From: Homalodisca vitripennis
Taxonomy: Eukaryota; Arthropoda; Insecta; Hemiptera; Cicadellidae
Reading direction: 5' to 3'
Assembly: GCF_021130785.1 (NCBI RefSeq)
Contig: NC_060214.1
Span: 46,375,001-46,439,000 of the forward strand
Length of the DNA stretch: 64,000 bases
Shown: in pieces, positions 1 to 13,773 of the stretch
Layout of the letters: each line of letters begins with the position of its first letter
Position numbering within the stretch: position 1 is the first letter of the stretch
Notes under the pieces: model-generated
What the model saw: the letters and a program-made list of their open reading frames with translations, nothing else
Databases searched by the model: none
What the model was told of the DNA's origin: nothing
Position numbers and translations under genes: made by a program

Positions 1-943
1 GAGATTGGGAAACGTACTATCCTCTCATGTTAACTTCTCACCTGATCAAACCTGGCTTTACATGATATGTGATGTCTAAACTGCAGGATCCTATACTGTA
101 ATCATTGATCGGAAAGGGCATAGTTTCAAGTAATTTGCACGGGTTGTTTGCCAAAAAAAATGAACAATAAAAAATTTCTTAATTAATTCATTTCACTATT
201 TATTTTAGTTTATCCAATCAGCTTGCATAGAAACTTTTTTAGACTCGGATCTTCTTTATTTGCATGCCAGTACTTGTTGATCTTGTTCATTGTTTGCTCT
301 TTATAATCAAATAGATCTCATCAGGTCTGATTTCTTGAGTTGATTTGTACTACCCTAGCACGATATTAATTATAATCATAGCATCTCATTCTTTAGTAAT
401 ACATTACATTTTATTGTATTTGTTGCATCTTGAATACAACATTAGATCATATAGTTTTTATCTGCTCATATTCATTATTCTTATTTTTTATCTATTATGT
501 TGTTCTTCTTATTTATGGTAAATTTGTTTGAAATTCAATTACATTTTGTATTTATATTTATCATCTCGCTGTACATTTTATGCAATTTAAGCAGTATCTT
601 GCCATTTTCCATTTTTTCTTCTAATGGCTTATGAAAATTATTATGACCTTTCAAAGAAATAAATAAATAAACTTCTTTTATTATCCCAGCAGCATATATT
701 ATATGTATTACTATTCTGTTGTTCTTACTTACATACTGATATAAAATTACTATCGTATAGTCTATAATTTCATTTTTACATCTTGGTGTACTGGTAGCCC
801 TATTAGCTTAAATATAATTTTCTTACCGATAATTCATTAAAACGTAGTGGTTTGCCATTGGATTTGATAAATAAATAATCACGCAAAACGCTAATGATGA
901 ATAGGCAAGAGTATCTCAAATATAACCGGTAGTGAAAAAATAG
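1..943. other. AT-rich sequence without recognised features
   Basis: No long frame, tRNA-like fold or repeat partner was seen. Confidence 0.6.
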
Positions 944-945
944 TA

Positions 946-1443
946 GGCATTGTTTTTCATTAAAGAATTTTTTTTTATATAGTTGTATTTAATAAAAATA
1001 ACATAAGTAATACATCACCACATATTTTTCCTCAAATCAAACGAAATCAGTGATCTATTTAACTTCCAATTTAATAGGTTAATGTTTTGAATGATCTAAA
1101 GGTGTTTAATTTTTAGGAGCTTTTAACACAATTTGATTTCGAACAAATATTTAGCAAAATGTAATATATATATACCTGTCAGTTTGGTTTAGAGATGGTT
1201 TCTAAAGATAGTCCTCGTAACGAGGCTTTCATGTCTCTAAATATTTGTTGGAAATAAAATTTTTTAAAAAGCTCCCAAAAATAAAACACCTTTTGATCAT
1301 TCAAAACATTAAACCTATTAAATTGGAAGTTAAATAGATCACTGATTCGTTTGATTTGAGCAAAGTATGTGGTGGTGTATTACTTACGTTATTTTGATGA
1401 AATACAACTATATAAAACAAAATTCTTTAATGAAAACAATGCC
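946..1443. mobile_element. Fold-back (long inverted repeat) element
   Basis: About 210 bp starting GGCATTGTTTT at 946 recurs in inverted, slightly diverged form ending at 1443, with a spacer of roughly 70 bp around 1160-1230. The outer ends are flanked by TA (944-945, 1444-1445). The arms share stretches such as ATTAAAGAATT, GTAATACATCACCACAT and GTGATCTATTTAACTTCCAA. No coding capacity. It is probably a MITE that forms a long hairpin; the superfamily is unknown. Confidence 0.75.
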
Positions 1444-1445
1444 TA

Positions 1446-2640
1446 TATATATATTAAATTAACAAAAGAGACTGTGGAGAAGTAACATTATTGGAAAGAG
1501 CTCATAAGCTTTCAGTGATCAGTGAAGCATCTATAGTGCTTGTCAATTTTATCAAAATATGTTTTCTTTTTAGCAATTGTTAACACAATTTCTATAAAAA
1601 ACCTAAATACAGTTAGGCCTTATTGAGGGTATTTTTTCAGTTAAGAGTATTTAATTAAAAATTGTTTCTCATTTTATTACGTTACTTGTCGCATAATTTT
1701 GGTTTGCTTTTAGGCAGAGTACTATGTGTATGCGCGTGACGGTTGGATAATTACGTTTAGTGAGTTTTATTTTAAAGGCTAATACATTTACAATATATAC
1801 GATAGGTTTAAAATACGTGGAAGACATTTTATGAAATGAATTAGGGTGGGATACAAGTATGAGAAGAGTATTTTAATACATTTTCCGAATATTATTTTCA
1901 GCTATAAGCTACGTTGATTGTTTTATTTTGAGCCTTTCCTGAAAATTAAATCATGTTTATGTAATGAATAACTAAAACAAATAATTCTTTTCACAGAGGT
2001 TTATATTTAATATAATCATAAAATATACACCTCACTCCTTACAATTTTTTGCTATAATTTATTTCTCAATCACAACCTTATATTACTGCTCAATACGATA
2101 TTTTACCACATTAGCTTTTTGGAAATAAGTATTTAATACATTAGTATTCAAAAAATCCATTTGAAATAAGAACTTAGTAACAATATTAAGCGTCTAAAAT
2201 ATTTATTAATCAAAAGGTTTACAGTGTTATTTTTATAGATATATTTAAATGTGTCATGTTTTAATATATTTGTTATGTATTAACAGTCGTTTGAACACGT
2301 ATATTTATTTATTTTCATTCTAACTGGAGAAGCCAATTGTTTACAGAGAAAATACAATCAAGATGGTAAATATGAATTTTATTCCACTTATTACCAAGAA
2401 CCAAACCAAACAAAATATAATAATAATATCAATAGTTTCAGTAAGTTTTAGAGTGTTTTGATATGTAACAAAGGGCTTGTATGGATTAATATTGAAACAA
2501 ACAAAGTTTCAATAAATGTAAACAAGCAAAGAAGCGAGATTTGAAATTATAACATACATAACTGCACTTATATGCCTAATAATTGAATATTAATTAAGTG
2601 CTCTGTGACGTAATTCTAATTCATTTACACGAAAATGATG
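1446..2640. other. AT-rich sequence without recognised features
   Basis: Only chance frames. Nothing beyond short A/T runs. Confidence 0.6.
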
Positions 2641-2842
2641 ACATCAGGTTTTGAGTCCCGGCGGAGCAAGTAGTCTACGTAATTCTTAAAAATTAAATTA
2701 GGATATTGTCTTTTTATACAAAATTCAATTAATGCAAATAAAAGTCGTTTTTAATTGTGCTTGGTCTTCCTTTGTTAGTTAGGATATTTAAAAATATTTG
2801 AAAGAAACTTACAAAAACAAAATAATTTAATTGTAAATGAAA

Positions 2843-2926
2843 AGGGCTCTTTGTTGAAATGGTAGCACACTCACACAACAGGTGAGAGATCCTTGTTCGA
2901 GTCTCCCCCGTGGAGCAAGTACTTTT
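2843..2926 (+). mobile_element. tRNA-like SINE remnant
   Basis: It contains an A-box-like TTGTTGAAATGGTAGCAC, a 5-bp stem CTCAC/GTGAG around a 7-base loop, and a B-box-like TTGTTCGAGTC, then CTTTTT. The acceptor and T stems do not pair well and the base before the anticodon is not T, so it is not a working tRNA. A fragment with the same GAGTC...GGAGCAAGTA end lies at about 2650-2675. Confidence 0.5.
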
Positions 2927-3134
2927 TGTAGACCAATTTTGATTTTTTTTAACCTATCCTACAATTATAATTAAATATTCGAACTGAAATATTTTTCCGC
3001 ATTTCTGGGATGTTTTGAAAATTTATGTGAAGATTCAAAATAAAATAAAAAAATTATCATATCTAACAGAATTGTGTTACATAATAGTTCTTGTCCAACA
3101 ATTATATTTTTGTTAGCATCGGTGTCAATGCTAA

Positions 3135-3265
3135 CATATATACTATATATAATGTATATATATATGTTATATATATGTATATATATATATTATATATAAT
3201 GTATATATATATACAATGTATAATATATATATATTATACAATTTATAATATATATATGTATTATA
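3135..3265 (+). repeat. (AT)n-rich low-complexity tract
   Basis: Interrupted AT dinucleotides with ATATAATGTATATA variants. Open frames on both strands here are Tyr/Ile/Met-rich artefacts. Confidence 0.9.
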
Positions 3266-3381
3266 AATTATATAGATCCCTTTATTTATCATAATAATAT
3301 GCGTACATAGAATGCATCTAATATCAGTTTTATTCTTAAATGTCGTTATGTATTCGTAATTGTCTGTAGTAAAACACTTGT

Positions 3382-3674
3382 GTCTATATAATGGATTAGG
3401 ATCCCAAGAAGAAATTTTTAAACCCAAATTTCTTCCTAACTTAACTCCTTTCTACCCGTAGTGTTTACAGCGCACTCAATCGCAATTGCTCCAATGTAAA
3501 ACCTTTAGGAAAGCTTTGAGGTTGCCTAACCTGCCAATCCAGTGAGGGACAGGCCTTGATAATCTTATCAGTAAACACGCAATCACAGTAATCAATACTG
3601 TCCATCTCTGTTCATCGATGCAGTTTTATACAACAAATTAAGCCTAATGTAAATTTCCAAATTGCCCATTAAAA
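3382..3674 (-). repeat. Dispersed repeat R1, left copy
   Basis: The reverse complement matches 63318-63605 over about 290 bp, including AGCAATTGCGATTGAGTGCG, TTATCAAGGCCTGTC and GAACAGAGATGGACAG. No coding frame. Probably an old interspersed repeat. Confidence 0.85.
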
Positions 3675-4396
3675 AGTATTTATTGGTGTCTTCATAGGTA
3701 ATCTCAAAGGAAATCCATTTATTTCCTAAATATCAGTTGTAATGGTTCTGCTATCGTAAACGTGAACAATACATTTTTAAGTTCATTTCGTCTTTTTTCT
3801 CTCTTGCCCTGATCATCGTACTAAATTACTTGAAATAATTTGAATGGGACCGAAAATCAATTAATCAAATTTCTCATGTCCATTTGTTTTATTCAATCCA
3901 TTGTATAAATACAAAATAAAAATCATATTTATATGTTGTTCTACATCATTCAGTAAACTGTTTCTGAGTTAAAAACAATGAAACAAGTGTAGAACCGATA
4001 TATTACTACTTTCATTAAAACCCGTGTAAAGAATGTTTCATAATGCAAAATATAAAATACATCAAAAAGGAAGTTATTAAAAGAAATAATATAGTGTCAT
4101 TGTGGATTCTCGAAGTAATTTTGTTTGCGTTCATATTACTCAATTTATTTGGATAAAGTGCCATTGTGATCCTGAAACCCGAAATTGGCATCACCATTGC
4201 GGTCGAAAACTTGTAGGGTGGGGAGGAAGGTGAAGAGATGTGCGAACTAATTTTCCGTTACTATATCAAGGACCGCTTGAAATAAAACATTCTGAGTAAA
4301 GTGATTTGTAGTATTAAACATATTATTTTCAAAATTTGTAACGTAAAAGCTACATAAGCTACTATAATGTGAAGTGCGAGATTCCTTGTAACCCTG

Positions 4397-4515
4397 CATG
4401 CTCATCCTAGTGCAATGCAATCGACTGTGATGTGACTTATAGGTAAGTAGCACGACATTGTAACCCGTATTTTTTTCAAATGTGTCTACTGGCTGATCAA
4501 GTGTTGGCTGTGTTA
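4397..4515 (+). repeat. Dispersed repeat R2, left copy
   Basis: Shares with 62550-62700, in the same orientation, the blocks CATCCTA-GCAATGCAA, TGATGTGAC, TAACCCGT, GTGTCTAC and GTTGGCTGTGT. It lacks the C-rich minisatellite found next to the right copy. Confidence 0.7.
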
Positions 4516-4689
4516 CAGTCAATTACATATATAACAAAATAGCTTTCCTCCTAACGTCCTTTATCATAGCATTTGCATTTATTGCTTTACTCTTGTATGT
4601 ATATGTTAGTTTCTCAGAATTACATGGTATACTCAATCATCTCCCTAGGATTCATTTGGTCTATCCGATATATATTTTATTTATATAAT

Positions 4690-4735
4690 CTCTATATATA
4701 TATATATATTATATATAATATATATATATATATTT
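4690..4735 (+). repeat. (AT)n tract
   Basis: AT dinucleotides with two short breaks. Confidence 0.9.
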
Positions 4736-5123
4736 TTCAGCCAAGGAATTTTTTATAAGACTAATCGTTCATATGTGACAGAGTTCCAAATGTGTAATAG
4801 AGGGACTTCATTCGTAGGATTTTTGTAACGTCATATCGTGACAGGAAGGCTCATAATAAGCAAAGCAATCTCGAGTGATTATAAAAGAATGCCACATAAC
4901 CTTATATGTGTAGGGCCTGGTTATACTTAAAATTAGGTATATACTAATGTTGTGTTTTAAAAAAAAATAATATTTGCTCTATGTACACAAAGTTAACTAT
5001 TTAGTAAATTAATTCTTACATTTTTACTTTTAGGTAATATAACATATTACAACGATTCATCTCTTAGAATAATTTTTTAGGATAATAGGAATCCATAACA
5101 AACCATTCATGTTTTAAAGTTTA

Positions 5124-5920
5124 CAATGAATAATGCTCAAATACACACGTATAACCTTATTCTTGGCAACAAAACATACTCACTCGGCGTTATAAACGGT
5201 AAAATTGTTATTAAAATAAAAAAAATATGTAAAAGAGAGAAGGTATTAGTTAATTAACATTAAAGCATTATATACCTGTTGCTTCAAACTAAAATAAGCC
5301 AAATGGCCATACTCTGCTTGATTGTTATTTTATTTTAAATCCCTAATTTTAAGAGCTTTATAAAAAACTGGGCCTCTTTCTGCTTTTTCAACGGGTAAAT
5401 GTGATTTATTTTGACGTGCTAAACACTGATGCCGAAGCTTTTATAGATATTCAATGTCAGATTTAATATTTTATAATATTCTTCTCTGCACTTTACATTC
5501 TGTTATACTTAAGATTCTACTGTACGCACACAAGGACGTAAGGCTCAATTGTTTTTAAGAGTCTGACATTTGAGTATTTCACTAAAACTTATTGCACTGT
5601 ACGCCGTACGCAAGTTATTTAGTATTAGAACTATATGCCAATTTATTAGTTTATTCATTTAATATGAAAAGCATTATATGATTGCATGATGTTGGGTCTA
5701 TTTTAATAATTTTTAATTAGTGTAAAGCAATGTATAAACGCAATATACGCGTAAAAAAATGTACGTTTTAAAAACAATTTCTACAAGAGATGCAAGGAAT
5801 AAACGGATTATACATAAGAAACAATGCTATTATTATTTGGAAAATTCCCAGCAAAACAATAAGCTAATGGATTTATCATAGTGACATCTAAATTGGAAGT
5901 GCGAATCATTGTGGGCCGTC
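5124..5920 (+). repeat. Macro-repeat copy 0 (partial)
   Basis: Covers only the stretch from TAATGCTCAA to GTGGGCCGT of the unit, then joins directly to the start of copy 1, so about three quarters of the unit is missing. Confidence 0.8.
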
Positions 5921-8900
5921 AAAAAAAGATCAAGAAAAATTTTGGAACAAGTTTTACTACCCTTTCAAGATAAAAATATTTCACACAATATGCAAGAAAA
6001 TTGATAATCATCATGTCCGACAATACTTAGCACTGTTGAAAAAATTATTATTTCGTAGTGAAATATCTATTATAATACAGAATACGAACTCACTGTACGC
6101 TTATAATTATTTCAATAATTACACACTTTTTTACTGTTAAGATCGATTTACATTTATCCACATACGTGTCATAGATTAAATTTTTATATCTATTGATGAA
6201 TAAATGCCCAACCCCATTCTTTACCGTCATTTGTGGCCATAAAAAATTTACTCACTCGGGGTTTTGAAACAGTAAAGTTTGTATTTAATAATAAAAATTA
6301 ATGAAAAAGTGAGCAGTTACAGTTATGTAATGTTATAGCATTACAAGCACATAACTGAAGCTTCAAAGATAAATAAGCCAGAGGGCCAAACTCTGCTTGT
6401 TTAATATTTTCTTTTTACATTCCAAATTGTAGGAGGTTTAATAAAAACTGAGCCTTTTTCTGCTTTTCAAACGGGTGGATGCGATTTTATTCTGACGTGT
6501 TGAAAACTGATGCCGAAGCTTTTTAGAGATTAAACGTCAGCTTAAATGTTTTATAATGTTCTTCTCTGCACTTTACATCCTGTAATACAATTCTACTGTA
6601 CGCACACAAGGACGTGAGCTCAAATGTTTTAATGAGTATAAAATTGGAGTATTTCACTAAAACTTATTGCTCTGTACGCCGTACGCAAGTTATTTAGTAG
6701 TATTATAAACCTACATATGCCGTTTGTTTAGTTTATTTATTTAATAAGAAAAAGCATTGATTGCCTGTTTTTGTCTTTTCGAAATTGTTTATAAGTGTCA
6801 AGCAATATATAAACGCAATATACGCTTATGAAAATGTTTTACGTTTTAAAACAATTGCTAAAAATGAACGCAAGGAATAAACGCATTAATACATAAGAAA
6901 CAATGCTATTATTACTAGGAAATTCCCAGCAAGAAAATAACCTAATGGAATTATCATAGTGACGTATAAATTGGTAGTGCGAATTATTGTGGGCCGTTTT
7001 CCCTAAACTAGGGACTCTTGCATTATGTTTAACATACATTTATAAATTAATCTGGGGAAACATAGGTTGGCAAGGTAGTTGACACCATGTGACTATGCCA
7101 GGAGATAATTAACTTTCAATCATCCACAGACCTTCTTTCTAAATATTTTTGGAAGACTGTATGAAAATGGTATATCATGGTAGAGATGATGACATTTACT
7201 ACTATTAAATTTATACTATTTTGTTGCTTTTATAATGAAAAATATACGAAAATTCTTTTAATCTAATTTTAATTAATATTTTTGGTATAGTATTGAAACT
7301 GTAAACATCCACTAGCTTACACGAATCAAGAAAGTTTTTAAGTAAATTTCAACTTTATAGATCGGATTTGTAGCATTATATCATAATATTTATATTTATA
7401 ATAAAAAAAAATTAACATTTAAAACATAATAAAACATTTAAAAAATTATTGTTCCCTGTAGCCTGTATTCTACCTGAAAGTAGAACCTATATGAAAGAAA
7501 CATATAAAAAACGTGTGACCTCACTGGAAAATTTAAAGAATTTCTCGAAAAATCTTTAATCACAAATACTTGATATCTAAAGTTGTGTAATTTGAATTCA
7601 AAGAGCGATACTATACAGCGAGTTATACAGTGATACCTATGCATTAGTTCAATGTATTCAATTTTTATGTGTAAATATTACATCATGACAGTACGATCAT
7701 ATGTTTGATTATTTTACCCAATTTTGTCAATATTCTTTAACTTTATAAAGTTAAAACATAACAAAAGTAACGACACTCTTTGATCTAACGACACATCGCG
7801 CAACAAGGCAAACACATTTATTTATTCTGGGTCATAAAGCAGTACACAAGACACTGAATGCAATTGTTATTACAGAAAGTCGTAAAGGTGACATCACATC
7901 AGTTTCTCACTGATAGGTTTTACGATAATAATACGATTTTTTAATGCCTACTAATTTAGTTCATTGACTGTACCGATGGAAATAGTATTATACATGGGAT
8001 GGGAAACAAGAACTTAGCTGTATTCTATTATTTTTACATAGCAACATTGTAATAATATAAGTATTAAAATGTACTACTATTATTAATCATGATTGGTTTT
8101 GTTTTTAATTTCCATACACAATGTCTGTATCCATGAAGTTTAGAAAACTATACTTTTATGAATTCAACCTAAGTACTAAATTATATATATACGTCTATTT
8201 ATACTTTTTCTCAGGGTAGAATTTCGTACTCCAATTTTGCGCAAGTAATATAATTAATTTGGACTATTGGTGCAAAACCTGAAATAAGAATTATTCATAC
8301 TTCTGCTTAACTTCTGGTCCTCTTACACATAAACATTGAAAAAAGTGTACCTGTTGCACGATATATGACTAATTCAATTTTTAAAGTATCACAAGACCTT
8401 ATACTTTTACATCACAACTGCTTTTATAAAGAAAAATTGGAACTTAAACTTTACAGTTCCTATTCAGTGATCTAAAATAGTTCAGGTGTTACTAAAATTG
8501 TAGGTGCTATCAAACAAATACAAGGAAAGTTGCTTATAAATTGTGGGCTTAATCACGCGTGCTAGTTAATTACGAGTATGCAAATAAAATATGTGCCAAA
8601 GCCATCACAGTTTATCACCGGAAAACTCTATCAACAAAAGTGCACTTTTTATTGTTAAATACACAAAGGACTTTTGCGATTGCGTGGATAAGTCGAACAA
8701 TTATTTTCTCATTCACTAAACATAACAATGGGAGAACGCTTCCGAGCTCCTGAATTTTACTGCATTGTTTGCTTGCCAATAAATAGATGATTCTGAACAA
8801 TATTGTCCTCAGCATCAGTTAATGACGGTTGAAATAAGGATGAATTATTTGTTAATTATTTCAACACTAATCGTATATGCCGGACGTTTATAACTAGCAA

Positions 8901-9336
8901 CTTTCCATTTAAATGTTTAATTTCCGAAAAACTAAACAACACTGGATAGTTCATGTTACGTTGTATTATTAAGTATGAAAAACTGTTTTAAGTATTTTAC
9001 AGTAGATTTTACCATTACAAAAACTAACATGGTAAATATTTGTTATCCATTATAGTACTTAACGAGGGAACTCACATCAAAAGATAGTTTTTTCTCCACT
9101 CTTAGACAAATTTATTGGCCATTACATATTTTTAGTTCCGTATGTAGGAATATTGTCAGAATTATAATAAAGTCAAACAAATAGATTAATGTGTTTGGAA
9201 TTCATTAATTCAAAGATTTAAATCCTTTTAAATACACTACTCTATTTTGACTACCGCAACATTCAGTTAAATTTAATAAAACATATTTTTATTCTAACAA
9301 CTCCTCTACAATCTTATTTAAAATATAGTTCAGGAA
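5921..9336 (+). repeat. Macro-repeat copy 1
   Basis: A complete unit of about 3,416 bp. It is very similar to copy 2, especially over its last kilobase (8,280-8,810 against 12,718-13,240), indicating fairly recent duplication. Confidence 0.85.
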
Positions 9337-12300
9337 TAAAAAAGATCAAGAAAAATTTAGAACAGGTTACTACCCTTTCAAGATAAAAATATTTTACATA
9401 ATATACAAGAAAATGATAAATCATTCCGACAATACTTAGCACTATTGAAAAAATTATTATTTCGTAGTGAAATATCTATTATAATATAGAATACGAACTC
9501 ACTGTACGCTTATAATTATTTCAATAATTACACTGTTTTTTACTGTTAAGATCGATTTACCTACATTTATCCACATACATATCATAGATCATTTTTTATA
9601 TGTATTGATGAATAATGCTTAACCCGATTCTTTACCGTCATTTGTGGCCATAAAAATTACTCACTCGGGGTTTTAAAACAGTACAGTTTGTATTTAAAAA
9701 TAAAAATTAATGAAAAAGTGAGCAGTTACAGTTATGTAATGTTATATCATTACAAGCACTTAACTGAAGCTTCAAAGGTAAATAAGCCAGAGAGCCAAAC
9801 TCTGCTTGTTTAATATTTTCTTTTACATTCCAAATTGTAGGAGCTTTAACCCTTAAAGCGCCGTAAGCGCATATGCGCGCGAGGATCGACTTTGCTCTGA
9901 ACGCCGCCGTAAGCGCGTAGACGCGCAATATACTTGTTTTTACTATTTTGCACTGTTAGTTCAGAGTTTGTCCGCTAGACTGTGAGGGGTGTATGTTACA
10001 GTAGTGTAGCGGGGCTGTGCCAAAATCACGTGATAATCTTTGTGTTTAACGATCGATACTGAACCGGTTTTTGTTGAACAGCTGGCAGTTTGGTAGTATT
10101 GCTCAACGCCGCAAGCGCATTTATGCGTACGTCACTGCCACGCCGCGCGCCGGGCAGCTCTTGTGTTCTTCTTCATATCCTGTTGAAGCAGTGCGAATAG
10201 TTGATCGGTAAACTACTGTGTAGTTTTATGTGTTATATGATCATCTTTTTATGAAAGTTATATATTTATAAACTTTTGAAATAAAACAGTTTCTTGAATG
10301 GCGATAAAAGTCTTTTTTCCTCGTAGAAATATTTTTACTCCTTATATTTATAATTATGTATTTTAGCTCTTATTCCGAAATCCTACATTTATGTTTATTT
10401 TTTTATTTAGGCTTGTTTTTACTCCAATAAGTGTTACAATATTTTATTTACTTCTATAAACCATTTTGTAATTATTATAAAAATAACACCCGTTAGAGGA
10501 CTAACATTTAGAAAATATTTGGTTTTCAAATTTTTGGCATGTAAATTTAATTTTTTATTATAACTTTGTATATGTAATATACTTATTTTCTAGTTCTATT
10601 CTAGTACATATAAGCAACGCAATGTCATCATTGATATAGTACATAATAATAAAAGGAAACAGTAAGCATTGGGTAAAATTTATAAAGGAGCTGGAACGTT
10701 ACATAGTAAATCATGTGTATTTTGGGCAATAAATATGATAAAGATATTTTTTTGCAGTTTCTGTTTTATTTTGTTACCTAAAAAAAGAAATTAAAATTAG
10801 CGTTGAGAAAATCTAATTTTAATTTTTTAATAATAAATGAGCGCTAATCCAAAATTTTAGCTGAAACTGTTTGGCGCTTTAAGGGTTAATAAAAACTGAG
10901 CCTTTTTCTGCTTTTCAAACGGGTGGATGCGATTTATTCTGACGTGTTGAAAACTGATGCCGAAGCTTTATAGAGATTAAACGTCAGCTTAAATGTTTTA
11001 TAATGTTCTTCTCTGCACTTTACATCCTGTAATACAATTCTACTGTACGCACACAAGGACGTGAGCTCAATTGTTTTTAAGAGTATAAAATTGGAGTATT
11101 TCACTAAAACTTATTGCTCTGTACGCCGTACGCAAGTTATTTAGTAGTATTATAACCTACATATGCCGTTTGTTTAGTTTATTTATTTAATAAGAAAAAG
11201 CATTGATGGCCTGTTTTTGTCTTTTCGAAATTGTTCATAAGTGTCAAGCAATATATAAACGCAATATACGCTTATGAAAATGTTTTACGTTTTAAATAAT
11301 TGCTAAAAATGAACGCAAGGAATAAACGCATTAATACATAAGAAGCAATTCTATTATTACAAGGAAATTTCCAGCAAGAAAATAAACTAATTGAATTATC
11401 ATAGTGACGTATAAACTGGAAGTGCGAATTATTGTGGTCCGTTTCCCTAAACTAGGGACTCTTGCATTGTGTTTAACTTACATTTCTAAATTCAGTTGGG
11501 GAAGTATAGGTAGTTGACACCATGTGACTATGCCAGGAGATAATTATTAACTTTCAATGATCCACAGACCTTCTTTATAAATATTTTTGGAACACTGTAT
11601 GAAAATGGTATATCATGGTATAGATGATGACATTGACTACTATTAAATTTATACTATTTTGATCTTTTAAATTAAAAAAATGTCCGAGAATTCTTATAAT
11701 ATTATTAATTTTAATTAATATTTTTTGTGTAGTATTGAAACTGTAAAACATCCACTAGCTTACACGAATCAAGTAAATGTTTAAGTAAATTTCAACTTTA
11801 TAGAACGGAGTTGTACTATTATGTCATTATATTTATATTTATTATTTTAAAACAAAAAAATTTTACAAAATTATGTTCCCTGTAACCTGTATTCTACGAG
11901 AAATTAGAAACAATATGCAAAAAACATATAAACGTGTGAATTCACAATGGAAAATTTTAAAAATATCTTAAAAATAATCCCATCTTGGTATCTAAAGTTG
12001 TGTAATTTGAATTCAAAGAGTAATACTATACAGCGAGTTATACAGCGATAACTATATATTATTTCAATGTACGGTATTCAACTGTTATGTGTAAATATTG
12101 CATCATGGCAGTACGATCATATGTTTGATTATTTTACCCAATTTTGTCAATTTTCTTTAAATTTATAAAGTTAAAACATAACAAATGTAACGACACTCTT
12201 TGATCTAACGACACATCGCGCAACAAGGCAAACACAGTTCTCTATTCTGGGTCATAAAGCAATACAAAAGATACTAAACGAAATTTTTATTACAGAAAAT

Positions 12301-13773
12301 AGTATAGGTGACATCACATCAATTTCTCACTGATAGGTTTTACGATAAAAAAACTATTTATTTAATGTCTACGTATTAAATACTGATTTAATTCATAAAC
12401 TCTACCAATGTATAGTATGATACAGCGAACACGGGTTGGGAAACAAGAACTTAGCTGTATCCTATTATTTTTCCATAGCAACTGTAATAATTTTAGTATT
12501 AAAATGTACTACTAATATTGATCATGATTGGTTTTAGTTTTTTATTTCCATACACAATGTCTGTATCCATGAAGTTTAGAAAACTATACTTTTTTGAATT
12601 GAACCTAAGTACAAAATTATATATAATATGTCTATTTATACTTTTTCTGATGGTAGAATATCATACTCTAATTTTGTGGAAGTAATATAATTAATTTGGA
12701 CTATAGGTGCAAAACCTGAAATAAGAATTATTCATACTTCTGCTTAACTTCTGGTCCTCTTAAACATAAACATTGAAAAAAGGGTACCTGTTGCACGATA
12801 TATGACTAATTCAATTTTTAAAGTATCACAAGACCTTATACTTTTACATCACAATTGCTTTTATAAAGAAAAATTGGAACTTAAACTTTACAGTTCCTAT
12901 TCAGTGATCTAAAATAGTTCAGGTGTTACTAAAATTGTAGGTGCTATCAAACAAATACAAGGAAAGTTGCTTATAAATTGTGGGCTTAATCACGCGTGCT
13001 AGTTAATTACGAGTATGCAAATAAAATATGTGCCAAAGCCATCACAGTTTATCACCGGAAAACTCTATCAACAAAACTGCACTTTTTATTGTTAAATACA
13101 CAAAGGACTTTTGCGATTGCGTGGAAAAGTCGAACAATTATTTCTCATTCACTAAACATAACAATGGGAGAACGCTTCCGAGCTCCTGAATTTTACTTTA
13201 TTGTTTGCTGCCAATAAATAGATGATTCTGAACAACATTGTCCTCAGCATCAGTTAATGACGGTTGAAATAAGGATGAATTATTTGTTAATTATTTCAAC
13301 TCTAATCGTACATGCCGGACGTTTGTAACTAGCAACTTTCCATTTAAATGTTTAATTCCGAAAAACTAAACAACACTGGAAAGTTCCTTTTACGTTGTAT
13401 TATTAAGTATAAAAAACTGTTTTAAGTATTTTACAGTAGATTTTACCATTACAAAAAATAACATGGTAAATATTTTTTATCCATTATAATACCTTACGAG
13501 GGAACTCACATCAAAAGATAGTTTTTTTTTTCTCCACTCTTAGACACATTTATTGGCCATTACATATTTTTAGTTCCGTATGTAGAATTATTGTCAGAAT
13601 TATGATAAAGTCAAACAAAAAGATTAATGTGTTTGGAATTCTTTAATTCTAATATTTACATCCTTTAAATACACTACTCTATTTTGACAACCGCAACAGT
13701 CAGTTAAACTTTATAAAACATATTTTTATTCTAACAATTCCTCTACAATCTTATTTAAAATATAGTTCAGGAA
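9337..13773 (+). repeat. Macro-repeat copy 2, split by piggyBac-like insert
   Basis: A complete unit of about 3,397 bp plus the 1,036-bp TTAA-flanked element at 9850-10885. The insert is absent from the other copies, so it arrived after the duplication that made them. Confidence 0.85.
9850..10885. mobile_element. piggyBac-like non-autonomous element with TTAA target duplication
   Basis: The 1,036-bp insert has perfect 13-bp terminal inverted repeats, CCCTTAAAGCGCC at 9850-9862 and its complement at 10873-10885. It is flanked by TTAA on both sides (9846-9849, 10886-10889). The two neighbouring copies of the host tandem repeat give the empty site: near 6438 and 14282 the same sequence reads through one TTAA with no insert. 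TTAA targets and CCC-beginning ends are the hallmark of the piggyBac superfamily. Inside, CpG-rich subterminal motifs of the type GCCGTAAGCGC recur at about 9860, 9905 and 10105. No transposase frame is present, so it would need a transposase in trans. Confidence 0.88.

Noticed and set aside
2843..2926. Functional tRNA gene
   Set aside because: Acceptor and T stems do not pair, and the base before the anticodon is not T; a SINE or tRNA pseudogene fits better.
3091..3427. Tyr/Ile-rich frames on both strands (also at 4573, 20352, 32710)
   Set aside because: Products of (AT)n microsatellites with no independent coding signal.
8559..8753. 64-codon frame, with a similar one at 12996-13217, as a conserved small protein
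   Set aside because: Both start at GTG and lie in corresponding parts of the macro-repeat, but indels shift the frame between copies, so conservation is at DNA level only.
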